Source of the DNA: Acanthaster planci
Taxonomy: Eukaryota; Echinodermata; Asteroidea; Valvatida; Acanthasteridae
Reading direction: 5' to 3'
Assembly (NCBI RefSeq): GCF_001949145.1
Contig: NW_019091360.1
Coordinates: 2,212,367-2,267,850 of the forward strand
DNA: 55,484 bases
Under the pieces are notes generated by a model that saw only the letters and a list, made by a program, of their open reading frames with translations, did no database searches and was not told the origin of the DNA. Of the stretch, positions 24,001 to 33,780 are shown one piece after another. The stretch's first letter is position 1. The number at the start of each line of letters is the position of its first letter. The position numbers and the translations under genes are program-made.

Positions 24001-25672
24001 AGCCATTTACGCCTTTGAAAGCGACTATCCACAACAGGGTCACGTAAATAAGTCACTTTGGAAGGGCCTCACTTTGAGAAGTGCTTGGATATATTTTATT
24101 TCAGAAAATTCAAATGAATTGAATGATAATGGTCATTCACTGAAAAAAGGTAAAAAGAATTTAAAGTGCGGACGACAGAGATACACTATTATCAAAATTA
24201 CTTTAGCTCTTCACAAGACGCACATTATGTGTACGGTAGAGCCTAATCGAGTCAAGGGACACTTAATTACGCAGATCAATAGCCCACGTGAGGAGCATGA
24301 ATGGGCCGTTGGGGGATCTCCTTAAGGCCACAGAGTGGTTGTACCCCATGAGAAATCATTCTGAAGTTTCGCAAGAGTGTAAACATTTGTTTGCTGTTGT
24401 GGTTAACTTTGTAGTTCACGCTCTCACAGCGTAGGGGCCAAGGCATTAAGCACAACGGGAAAGGCTATAAAATTCAGGGCCTACAGATACACCTGTCTCG
24501 GTTAAAATGGGACATTGCACGAGAATGGCGCATCAGATTTTCTCGAACGCAAGACGTCAATTGAATAACGCAGGAAGGCTCGGCATGGTAAAAAAAAAAA
24601 TGCACTGCGATCGATGATATCTAAGAAAATGTGAAGGGACAGATTTCGCCCCTAGCTCTGTTAGTGTTAAGCCTAAACACAAAAGGTTTTGAAGGGTATT
24701 TGGGGGGGGGGTTAAGAATAAAAGGGGGAGAACTTTCGCAAGAATTCTCACCTCGTAGGGAAGTATGCAGACGACAAAAACGACAGCAACTGCCACCATT
24801 AATCGGGAGAAATCGGCCGGTGCTCCCCGTATCATATCCATCTGCTTGACGTACTCCGCGCGATTCCTCGGACAGGCGACTTCCAGGTGAGCTTTGAGCT
24901 TCTGCATGCAGCGTATCACTACCACATTGCACGAGATAAGAATTACCGTCATGAGAACGCTCTCCAGCGTCGTGAAATACTCGTAAGCATTCTCCACGGT
25001 TGAGAAAAGCAGGACGTAGGTGGTCTGGTTGGAAGCGTTCCCGAACTGAGGCGACACCTCACCGGTGGGGCAGTCCCAGGGATCAGAAGGGGTGATGGGG
25101 CCCAGGCACGCTCCCCATGTCCTTGTAATCACTCCAGCCACAAAGAACCCGGAAAGGGTCAAGGAGTATACGGCCATTGCCAAGATGGCTAAGCCGACGC
25201 GGCGCAGTGTCACCGAGTGATCATAGAAGAACGGCTTCTTGATGCTCAGGTAGCGTTCTATCCCCATAAGCACCACGATGCATTTGGAGAACCGATTGCA
25301 AGCGACCACCACGGAGACGCAGTACAAGTACGCCGCCATTCCACCGGTCCACCTTCCGGCCACGAAACTAACCAGCCAGCCTGTCTCCCCGAAGAGGAGG
25401 AACGACAGTTCCGTCATGCACAGGGCCAAGACCAGGAACCTGGGCACGCTCTCCCCTCCCTTGGGCTGGTAGCGCCTGCCGCCCCACAAGATAAGAGTGA
25501 TGGTGATGAGGTTTGCCGCACAGCCAAGGAAGTATATGAGGAGCTCCACCGTCTCGTCGAGCACGGGGAAGCAAGGCAAGGCATCGGCTGTAACCAACGG
25601 TCGACCCGGTGGGTACAGCGGCAAGGAGAAACACAGCTCATGCGCTGATGATACATGCTTCCACCACTGCAT
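20780..25672 (-). CDS. prostanoid-receptor-like G-protein-coupled receptor (two-exon model)
   Basis: Seven-helix plasma-membrane receptor of the rhodopsin class. Exons are 24752-25672 (TM1-TM6) and 20780-21064 (TM7 and tail); both are in phase 0 and predict about 401 residues. Seen: ERY at the end of TM3 (139-141), PFFY just after (147-150), NAS and NQT glycosylation sites in ECL2 (212, 215), CN in TM5, CILPYE at the end of TM6, IRWFANQ opening exon 2, AVR in TM7 (R329) and NPLMY (338-342). PFFY, the CN of TM5, the IR-F-NQ joint and an Arg in TM7, which binds the prostaglandin carboxylate, are prostanoid-receptor traits. The intron at the end of TM6 is the position conserved in vertebrate prostanoid receptor genes (family knowledge). 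NPLMY replaces the usual DPW-Y. Ligand unknown; EP-like is an inference. Confidence 0.8.
21429..21491. repeat. 34-bp tandem repeat, two copies
   Basis: Period 34: ACTCAAAATATTCTATATTT then GAGGGTCCTATATAC, followed by a second copy with one substitution. Each unit has a small dyad (CTCAAA...TTTGAG). Confidence 0.85.
22301..22329. repeat. 9-bp stem hairpin
   Basis: GTTCATACT at 22301-22309 and AGTATGAAC at 22321-22329. The sequence resembles the GTTCATAC end of MITE family A (39470 and 49903), but no full element is visible. Confidence 0.6.
22480..22517. repeat. hairpin with 11-bp stem
   Basis: GTTTTTGTCTC at 22480-22490 pairs with GAGACAAAAAC at 22507-22517. The 16-base loop itself can form a GCCC...AGGG-type extension. 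Probably the tip of an old foldback element. Confidence 0.75.
22996..23079 (+). CDS. candidate exon, unrecognised
   Basis: An 84-nt fully open block between the acceptor TACATTTTAG and donor GAAAAG|GTAAAA, in phase 0 on both sides. It encodes 28 residues rich in acidic and Lys residues (GDGEPPDVSDSEAEKK). No family recognised. It lies inside the GPCR intron on the opposite strand. A block at 26171-26251 could be its in-phase 3' partner. Rests only on splice signals and codon-like content. Confidence 0.33.
24752..25672 (-). CDS. GPCR exon 1: TM1-TM6
   Basis: The first ATG in frame is at 25672. An upstream in-frame TTG is not a likely start, and TACTTGCAG|AAC just before the ATG looks like an acceptor, so a 5' UTR exon further upstream is likely. 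Helices fall at about residues 42-63, 77-104, 111-138, 157-182, 232-256 and 289-305. The ECL2 segment contains WDCP instead of the GTWC motif of vertebrate prostanoid receptors. The donor is GAG|GTGAGA at 24750-24751. Confidence 0.85.
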
Positions 25673-26170
25673 GTTCTGCAAGTATTCATCATTTCATTCT
25701 AACCACTGAATCCTTTTACTTTTTGTTTCAGCAGCAGATAAGATGCGAGCGTCTCACCGGCCGGCTGTCAGCGGAGCAGAATGCACGTACGCCCGCCCGT
25801 TAGGCTGTCATCACGTGCCCATCAACGTGGATGCACGCGCATTCACATCCTCTATTGTGCGCGCGTGACGACGGTCACTAGACTCGCCCAGTTAAATAAT
25901 TTCCATGGTCATGTTAATAATAAGTATAGTTGCCCAGTCTCACGATGCAGTTTTTGTCCCTGTTTTAACATAAAATACCAACTGAGATGACAGTTAAGCA
26001 CAAGAGTCTGGAATGCTTGTTTTTGGCTTTAAAACTTTCACTTACTGTAACTGAAATGTTTGTATTAAAAGAAATTGTTACAAAAAACAGTTTGCAGAGG
26101 AAATTGATTGCAAACAACTTATTATACTTTTGAAAAAAAATGACGTCACTTTGATAATCCAATGTTGCAG

Positions 26171-26251
26171 TGGGATGAAAAAGAAACGGATGCCTTAGAT
26201 TTGCATCGATACTTGGAAAATACATTAAGGACGGTTTTCAGGCCTCGATGA
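26171..26251 (+). CDS. candidate terminal exon, unrecognised
   Basis: After the acceptor CCAATGTTGCAG an open frame of 26 codons (beginning WDEKETDALDLHRYLEN) ends in TGA at 26249-26251. Phase 0 at the acceptor matches the end of the candidate exon at 22996-23079, and both are charged and Glu/Lys-rich. No known domain. It could equally be a chance frame. Confidence 0.28.
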   Translation, partial: WDEKETDALDLHRYLENTLRTVFRPR

Positions 26252-26920
26252 TGGGTTGTTAATATCCCAGCTGGGTGTAAAATGTTGCAGTAAAAACATC
26301 GCTGTTGGGAACACATTGTCCGACGCTAAATCTCTCGTGTAAAACAGCGCGCGATTTATTGTCAATAGAGAGGCCCTACCGAGGAGAGAGAGACGTGACG
26401 CCTGTCTTTCAAGGAAATGCTGCCCCGTGGCCATGGCGTGATGCGTGAGACCAGTCTGATTAACAACGGTCATGCAACCTGTCCCAACTTCCTGGGGCAC
26501 GCGTACAGACATAATACATGTACACCGAAACTGCCTGCGACATTGGGACCTGGCTTAGCGTTTCTAACATTTATAAATTCAACTAGTCTTTAACAGCAAT
26601 GGCGTCACTTGGGCGAAACTTCTGTGGAGGAATTCGTCCATGGGGGCATTGAAAACACTTGACTGTACTTAAGTTGCGTACTTTTCAAAATTTCAAATAG
26701 GAAGGGACACCAAGGGGCACTGACTTCCGCAGGGAGAAGGGCACATCCCCTACCCCTGTTGTTATGTCACTGGTTGACAAAATAAAATGCTTGCTGATCG
26801 AACTTGGTAACGATCGTCACAGTTTCACTGCATAGCCCAAGCTAATAAAATCGTAACCATTTCCACGGCCTCTCCAGTAATAATGACCATCCTAGCCTCA
26901 ACCTACAACCGCTGCAATAT

Positions 26921-26994
26921 TGATGAAAAATGTAGACACTGCGTTCATAACGAGCGATGATGAAAAATGTAGACACTGCGTTCATAACGAGCGA
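26921..26994. repeat. perfect 37-bp tandem duplication
   Basis: The unit TGATGAAAAATGTAGACACT followed by GCGTTCATAACGAGCGA occurs twice, head to tail and identical (26921-26957 and 26958-26994). The lack of divergence implies a recent event. Confidence 0.95.
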
Positions 26995-28571
26995 GTAAAG
27001 TGGGTCGAATCCATACATCAAGCACTCAGAAACATGATTATTACAACTGAAACATGGGCAGTCCCGTGCACTATGTAAACACCGCGGAATCTGTGAAGCT
27101 GTAATTGTTAATACACTAAGCTTTCTATTATTTTCCCCGCTTACGGACGTACGCCGAATAATTTCACGGGACACCACAGGTAATGTCTCGACGTTTATTT
27201 GCATTCAAAATAACATGGGTTACAAACGAGATTTTACGGGGCTCTCAGGCCGCTTCTGTCGGCGTGATAAAGGGATGCGTTTGTAAACAGATCTCGAAAT
27301 TGAGCACAGCAAGCGAAATGTAGAGCGGGATGTACGAGTGGACCAGGTCCTGGCCTTAGTCTTTTGTGCGATTTACGGGCCCGCTTGAAGATAACAGTGA
27401 AAACACAATCTGTATTTTTTGTTTCTGGTCCAGCCCGTCGAGATGGAATCGCACGGGAGTCGTGCGTTTCCATCCATTACGAGAGACTCTTCGTTTTCCG
27501 GTTCCACTTAGATTTGTTTTTCAGGGACACATGGTCTAAATCATCGCACTTCCTCCGAGGTGCAACGGCGATATGGTGACCAAGGAGTGTTACCATGGAA
27601 ACGTATGGGTCACTCAGACTCCTTCAGATACCGAGAGTGGATAAATTTTAGCATCTTCTAGATACTGATTTCCGAGCCTCCAGCACAGCCGCCCCCATCA
27701 TGAGAATCTGACCCTTCAATAAAATTCACTTGTAAATTCACGTCTTTTTGCTAGCATATTTTCTAAACCATTCCTCGAAAGACGGTACATGAGTGCCACC
27801 CGAAGCATCAACATTGGGTTGTATTTTTTATTTTAAAATGTGAAAAGGGAAACAACCTCGTTCAGATTTTCACAATTTTTTTGTTTAAATTGGATAAAAC
27901 GAGAAACGACTCTTTTTCGATTTTATGTTTTCGTTTTTGAATCGACTGAACGAAACGTACAAGGACCCGTCTCCCCTTGGTGTAGTGTTCATCCGAATAT
28001 CCTGCACGTTCCCAACACAGCCCGAAAGCCCGGCTGGACGATGCGAGGAGCCAGCTTTCAGAAATATTATGTTGTACGGTGAGGTTTGGTAAAGTGAGTT
28101 TATGTAACCAGTGGAGATTCATTTCCATACTCACGAAGTACAGTTTATCCGATCACCCCTTTCCATTAACGGATGCGCTTTTCCTTTTTAAACTTCTTTT
28201 TTTTTGTCCAGGAGCAGGCGTTGAGTCACGAGAATCGAAAGCACGTAGCTTAGCAAGTGCTTGGACAACACGACCAAGGTTATCGACGATCGAATAATTG
28301 GCCAATAGCAGTGCGTTATTTTCCTACATCCCCTCATTGCCTTGAAGCGCTGAAGACCGCAAACCTCTCTCACAAAACTCCCATGATATATACGCACATG
28401 CCACGCGCAAGCGTTGGCCACGGTCACCACAAGGCAGCCCAGTCGAAAAATATCCATCCAATGACAAGTCGACCAAATGGCGTCATGCGTCTAGAAATAA
28501 TAAATAATTTCCTTTTTTTTTCAATGAAAAGCCTCGGCTCCACTCCCATGGGTTTGGCACCCAGTCTCGAC

Positions 28572-28789
28572 GGCAGTATTCAGACGCCTTTCCATATCCG
28601 CGTCAACACTTGCGTCAAGAGTTGCGTATCCGTCAAAATCACTCGATTTTGACGACTGAACGCAACGTACATGTGTATTTTGTTAACAGAGACGATTTTT
28701 GTGTCCATGAAAGTGAAACGCATGAACGCATCGTGTACATACGCAACGCACCCCAAAAAGTATACATGGAAAGGCGCTTTGCTACTGCC
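28572..28789. mobile_element. foldback element (218 bp) with internal hairpin
   Basis: The ends are inverted copies: GGCAGTATTCAGACGCCTTT at 28572 against the complement GGCAGTAGCAAAGCGCCTTT at 28789. GTTGCGTAT-type blocks pair further in. Inside sits a perfect 10-bp hairpin, CGTCAAAATC-ACTC-GATTTTGACG (28631-28654), itself enclosed by GTTGCGT...ACGCAAC. The open frames at 28580-28846 are shadows of this palindrome. Confidence 0.8.
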
Positions 28790-29830
28790 TCTCACTGCAA
28801 GAAAGAGATACGAGTTGAGCCTGTGTCCCGGTTCTTGTGTTAACATCTTAATAAGCTTTAATTACGCAACCATTTACCTTGATCCTCAGTATCCAACCCG
28901 TGTATAAATTAAATGCTGTTAGTATAGCTGAACAGCATTTTACGGCTCTTTTGCCTAAATACAGCCATTGCTGCAAATTGAATTATTTGCACAAAAGAGT
29001 AGTCATAGCCAGCGAAAATAACCGAACGCGACTCTCGGAGAAATAAAAATCAACATCCAACATAATACTTGTGCTAATATATAAGCTGACCAGTCCGAGC
29101 TATCCTAAAGGTTTTACGAAACACATGCACCCTGTCTGGTGAGTCCAGTCTCTGAAATTAAACTTGTACAACCTACTTTGTATTAATAAAATTCTACAGA
29201 GCTCCGGAAGTGCCATCCGACTTTTTGAAACATTGACCTGTTTTATCTAAGGATAATGAAATTATTACGGTCAGGGTATCGTCGTCCAGAGATAATTTTT
29301 ACAGAATGCCAATATAACCAGCTGTATAGAATAAAATTAATAATCTCAGGATGTCAGTATTTTGTAATAACATAACTGAATGGCGATATCTTGCCTGTGA
29401 CAATTAAGGTGTTATTCTGAGAAAAAATGATATGTCGGATCTCAGCAAGTCGGATGGCATTTCCAGGGCTTCATACAACTGAAGTCGTACTCCGTGAGGC
29501 ATAATCGAAGGTAACGGACATGTTCAGCTTGTCCCTCAATATTAAGAGCAAACCTCGTCTTTTCGGTAGGCAAGACCCTGCAAGAATGTGCATCGGTCCT
29601 CTTTCAAACAGTATGGAAAGTGGGGAGCACTGCAATGCAATGTGACTTTTTCCGATTTGAGCTGTACTGGGGAAGACACATGGGGGGTGGTCCAAGTGTT
29701 GGAGCAAGATGAAGTCAGGTGGAAAGCGAATATGACTGACGGATGCCGTGATACCAGGTACATGTCATCAGTCACACCAATCAAAATCGTTCAATGAGCA
29801 CAAAATTACTGACACCCTGTCAAACTTCAG

Positions 29831-29999
29831 GATGGCCACGGCATTATTTTTTACACCCACAGTGATGAACTCCATCCAACGCGACGCCCTTTTGACACTA
29901 TTGCCTTGCCTGCCCGTGTTAAAATCAACACTAGTCTGCTGGAAGCGGGCGCCTATCAGATCAATAACACGGCGCGGCACATCATTCAAGCCGGTGCCG
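29831..29999 (+). CDS. candidate internal exon, unrecognised
   Basis: 169 nt between the acceptor CAAACTTCAG and the strong donor GCCG|GTGAGT. One frame gives 56 residues plus one base (DGHGIIFYTHSDELH ... VKINTSLLEAGAYQINNTAR), mixed and protein-like. The region is locally GC-rich with many CpG, and other frames are also open past 30100, including an ATG frame 29832-30140. No family recognised, and no neighbouring in-phase exon identified. Confidence 0.33.
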
Positions 30000-32209
30000 G
30001 TGAGTACGCAGGCCGCGCCACCAGGTGTTCTCGATTTTGCCCCCGCGCGGACAGAGCTTCTCGACCCGGATCTCGACCAGGGTCGACTTTTATCAGTGCT
30101 CCAAGAGTTGTCAACATTTCGAGGGTTAGACCCGATTTAAGGATCAACACAGGTGTTTGAAAAGTTTGACAAGGCCTTCTGTTTGCTTATTAGGATGAGC
30201 TTAGTTTAAGGCAAAATGCCCATCCTAACCTGGTGCTAGGAAATGCACATACGTGCAGTCCAAGGATGAAAAATGCCGATTGCGCCGCGCCTCGTAACCA
30301 ACGGAAAACATCCTGGTCAAGGACTCTGGAAATCTGCTATCCAGCCACTTTAAATATGTCAAACTGTCAGCGAGGCCAAATTCAAGAACACACCACTGAT
30401 TTCAAACGAGCAAGGGCAGAAGGATTATCATTTGAACACAGTTATTCTTCTGCCTCGTCTATACTTTCAATGGAAAAATGGAGGATTTATTTGACGTGCA
30501 TTTTGACAGTAACATTTCGGTTTATCTGAAATCAATTAATTTCCACAGACTGACCTACAACCGTCACTGTAGATCTATACGACTTTCTAAAGCGTGCACT
30601 CGCGAAACGACTAGCAACCTTATCCCATTTCAAATCGTTCACCGCATGCTGATTTCAACTGAAGAACAGAAACGACTGGACGTGCATCTAAGCATTCCCT
30701 GTGCAGCTTGGCAAGCTACAAAAAGTAATTTGGAAAATACGGCAAATATTTCAGACGCTTACCGATATTGTGCATTTTTCCCTTTATGCCTTAGCCTTTC
30801 TCTGGCTTTTCGTAACTTAAATTATTGTTGTGCGTATTTATCAGGAAGTTTCACTGTTTCCTTTGATTTAAATAAATAGATGGCACGGATGGCTCAACAT
30901 TTCCCGTGTCAAATCGTATTGCCCGGCAGAGAAGCAAAATATTGCGTGGAGAGTTTTATGGAGAGCAAAAACCAAACAAATCACACACAAACACAAAATA
31001 AAAAAAAAATCAACCGATCCGACTTAATTCCCACCGCTGGTTATAAACGAGGCTTTTAATGTGTCACAATGATATTAGGAACCCGGAAGTAAAATATTGT
31101 AGTTTATGTGATATGGATGCCAGACTAATTTTAAGCAAGGCTCTAATCGAAAACGTGTTCACAATGAGCGTTTTTCCTTGAATAGAACAAACTGTTAGGA
31201 TATAAATTTAAGCAGTAAATGATGCTACCTCTCAAAAGTTATCGTCTCAACGGGAAACAACCTGCTAACAAACCTCAAAACGGAGGATCTGAACCACGGA
31301 CACCCACAATACAAATCCTTTTCCTTACCCATTACACTATAATCCTCCTCGACGAACTCACTTTTTTGGGGGGGGGTACGACCCCGCATAATATGATGCT
31401 GCAGTTGTAAAGTACGGTAATGCAGAGGCTTAGTATAATATATTATCGACACGCTTCGAAGCGTGAAATTTTTGCTTAGGTATTTGGATCGAGCAGAAAA
31501 AAAACAGGCTGCAGCCTCCATAATCACGTGTAGTTTCCGATGGTAGTCTACGTGCCCATAAACCAATTCATGTTTCTTCTTGGTATGCTGCTTTCTGCTT
31601 CAGATGTAGCAGGGAAGCGTACAGTTTCGATTATTTGGTTACATACGCTTCTTCTCTTCAAACAAGCTGGCTCAGAAAAATTCCAGTTCGTACAAAATGA
31701 TGGGCGACATGTCGACGCGTTGGTACTTGTGCTCGCAGTTAAATATGAGTTCAGAGGCAATTTGAAACGTTCGTAAATGGACGTTTCTGCAGAAAAGACG
31801 ACACAAAGAAACCATACACTTCCTGCATGATTTGTAGGGACATCAACTTACGGATAACAATCAATTGCAAATAAAAATAAAGTGGGTCGTTTGACATTAA
31901 AAAACTGACTACGTGCAAAAAAATCAAAGCCGTTAAATTCAAGATTGAATGTATCAAATGAACTAGCAATATTCTTTGTACGTGATTCACCCGTAAAATT
32001 CAATCATGTGCAAGAGTATAGCTCTAAGTTTAATGGCCCACAGGGTTATACGGCTTGCAATGTGTTGTATATTTCAGAAAGCGTTTTCTTCACTCGGGCC
32101 TTCTCGCACCTGTAAAGTCTAAACTAGACACCCGCTGAACCATTATTCATTCTTTTACCCTGTAAACAATGCCAAACTTGAACCAGAAGAAGACTCATGT
32201 TAGGCACTG
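30000..32209. other. no gene seen
   Basis: AT-rich sequence with short open frames lacking splice context. A T(n)G(n) junction lies at 31362-31376. Confidence 0.5.
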
Positions 32210-32320
32210 CTACTCCATCCACTGGGGATCTTCGAGGAACCCTTGCCGGAACAAGGCAATGTGCACATTGTTCAGCCCGTATGAGTAGAAAAGGTATGGA
32301 CAACTATGTTTGCCACGCAA
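32210..32320 (-). CDS. candidate terminal coding exon, unrecognised
   Basis: On the minus strand the acceptor GTGTATTATTGCAG is followed by 36 open codons and TAG. The peptide (GKHSCPYLFYSYGLNNVHIA, then LFRQGFLEDPQWME) has the aromatic and hydrophobic pattern of a folded domain's end. It could be the last exon of a separate gene. It could also be an alternative 3' end of the large gene upstream, which has a phase-0 GTGTGG donor candidate after EEEDDQ at about 33802. Family not recognised. Confidence 0.38.
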   Translation of the reverse strand: MRGKHSCPYLFYSYGLNNVHIALFRQGFLEDPQWME

Positions 32321-33780
32321 CTGCAATAATACACCTTTACTCTTAAGTGCCAATCTACAATGCATTGCGTTTTATAGTGAGCAGTACAAGTAGGCTTACA
32401 TTAGGCCTACATAATTATGGATTCTGTATCACACACAGCATTTTGCATTTGAAAGAAATAAATGTGGAACTGAATGTTTCTTGCACCGTGTACTGTATAT
32501 GTACATACGTACTTTTTAAATATTGCATGCATTTTTCTGAATATAACGTACGTATAGTTATAACGTGTATTAACATATTTACAAAGCAATGATTGGCAGA
32601 TGTGAGTGGATTAAAACCATAAAACTTCAGGGTTGTTGCAATGTAGGTTAAGTCTCACGTGACATAATCATTTCAATGGCCGTAGTTGGCCCAGTTTTCA
32701 AGTACACTTGACTGTAAGAGCTGAGTGTAGTCTGGTTCTTCTGTTATCTAGTGAACTAATCAATGGAAGTTTTTAGCATGTCCTTCAGGGAATCACACCA
32801 AGATGGCTGCTATTATAGGCATATACACAAACTAGGGTGCATGAGAAGTGAACCATATCACCAACACAGTAAGCTACGTTACGTTTCAATGAACCACCAA
32901 TGCATTGATACAAATCACACATACAAAATATATGTAACATCAATACTATCTTATTTCGAGATTTTTTTGCATTTGTTATAAAATTACTCTCAAACCTCAA
33001 TTTCATAATGTGTTTTTTTTCCAAACATGTACATGCTTAGGTATCTCAAGCCTAAGATCAACCTCTTCTGAAGGACCTTAATTAATTGTTATGTCCATCA
33101 CGCAAGGTTGCTTGATTCTTTTTTAAACTAATTGGGTACAGTGACTGACAAGAGGGCTGACACATGCTAAAAAAAACAATGCCAGGAAGGAATTGATTGT
33201 TGTTTTCCTCCGCAGGAACTAGAAATAATTACTGTCCTGCCCAACAGCAATCTGCTGAGTCTGCTGCACGCTGTACCCACTCCCTGAATGATACCAATTC
33301 CACAAAGCACAATGGAAGAAAAACCTTTTTTTGCCTGACAATGAGGAGAAACTCTGCAGGAACTCCCCCCCCCCAAACTAATATTATTGACACGAGCAGG
33401 CGTGGGAGAAGGGAGGTTTGAGGAAACCACAGGAGTTGGCTTTGTTTCTGTGGTGCAGTCAAGACAGCTTCCAATGGTTGTGACTGTATCTTTGCTTGGG
33501 TGGGGAAGCTGTGTAACACAGAGCAGTACTTGAGAGTGAGTGTACCACCTCCGAAGCTCAGGCAGATTCCTTAAGATCAAGTTGAGCATGAGATCAAGAG
33601 ACCCTCTAAAGACCCCGGTCACAGCAGAACAACTTGAACGGCCATGTACAGCAGTTTTAGTGCAATGTTTCTGCCAATCTTGTTCAGAATGATCGACAGG
33701 TGTTTCCAGCACCGTGACCGGGAATGAATAATGACAAATACCATGTATTCTTTAATTGATTATAATAACTACGTACACTG

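Larger units (their letters stand above)
21065..24751 (-). other. GPCR intron between TM6 and TM7
   Basis: 3.7-kb GT-AG intron. It contains a two-copy 34-bp tandem repeat (21429-21491), a hairpin at 22480-22517, another at 22301-22329 and a plus-strand candidate exon at 22996-23079. The fragments around 21850-22050 look like transposon debris. Confidence 0.7.
25673..29830. other. mostly non-coding stretch
   Basis: Upstream side of the GPCR gene, so its promoter and 5' exon may lie here. It contains a 37-bp tandem duplication (26921-26994), a foldback element (28572-28789) and a low-confidence candidate exon (26171-26251). The region around 26600-26770 resembles transposon debris. No other gene seen. 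Confidence 0.5.

Noticed and set aside
33233-33303. Plus-strand block after CTCCGCAG ending in a stop
   Set aside because: Acceptor and short open frame are present, but it is on the opposite strand to the gene here, is only 24 codons long, and an equal frame exists on the minus strand.
33167-33712. 181-codon minus-strand frame
   Set aside because: No ATG start and no acceptor just upstream. It lies downstream of the UIM gene stop, is low-complexity in places, and has a homopolymer run inside. More likely 3' UTR or intergenic.
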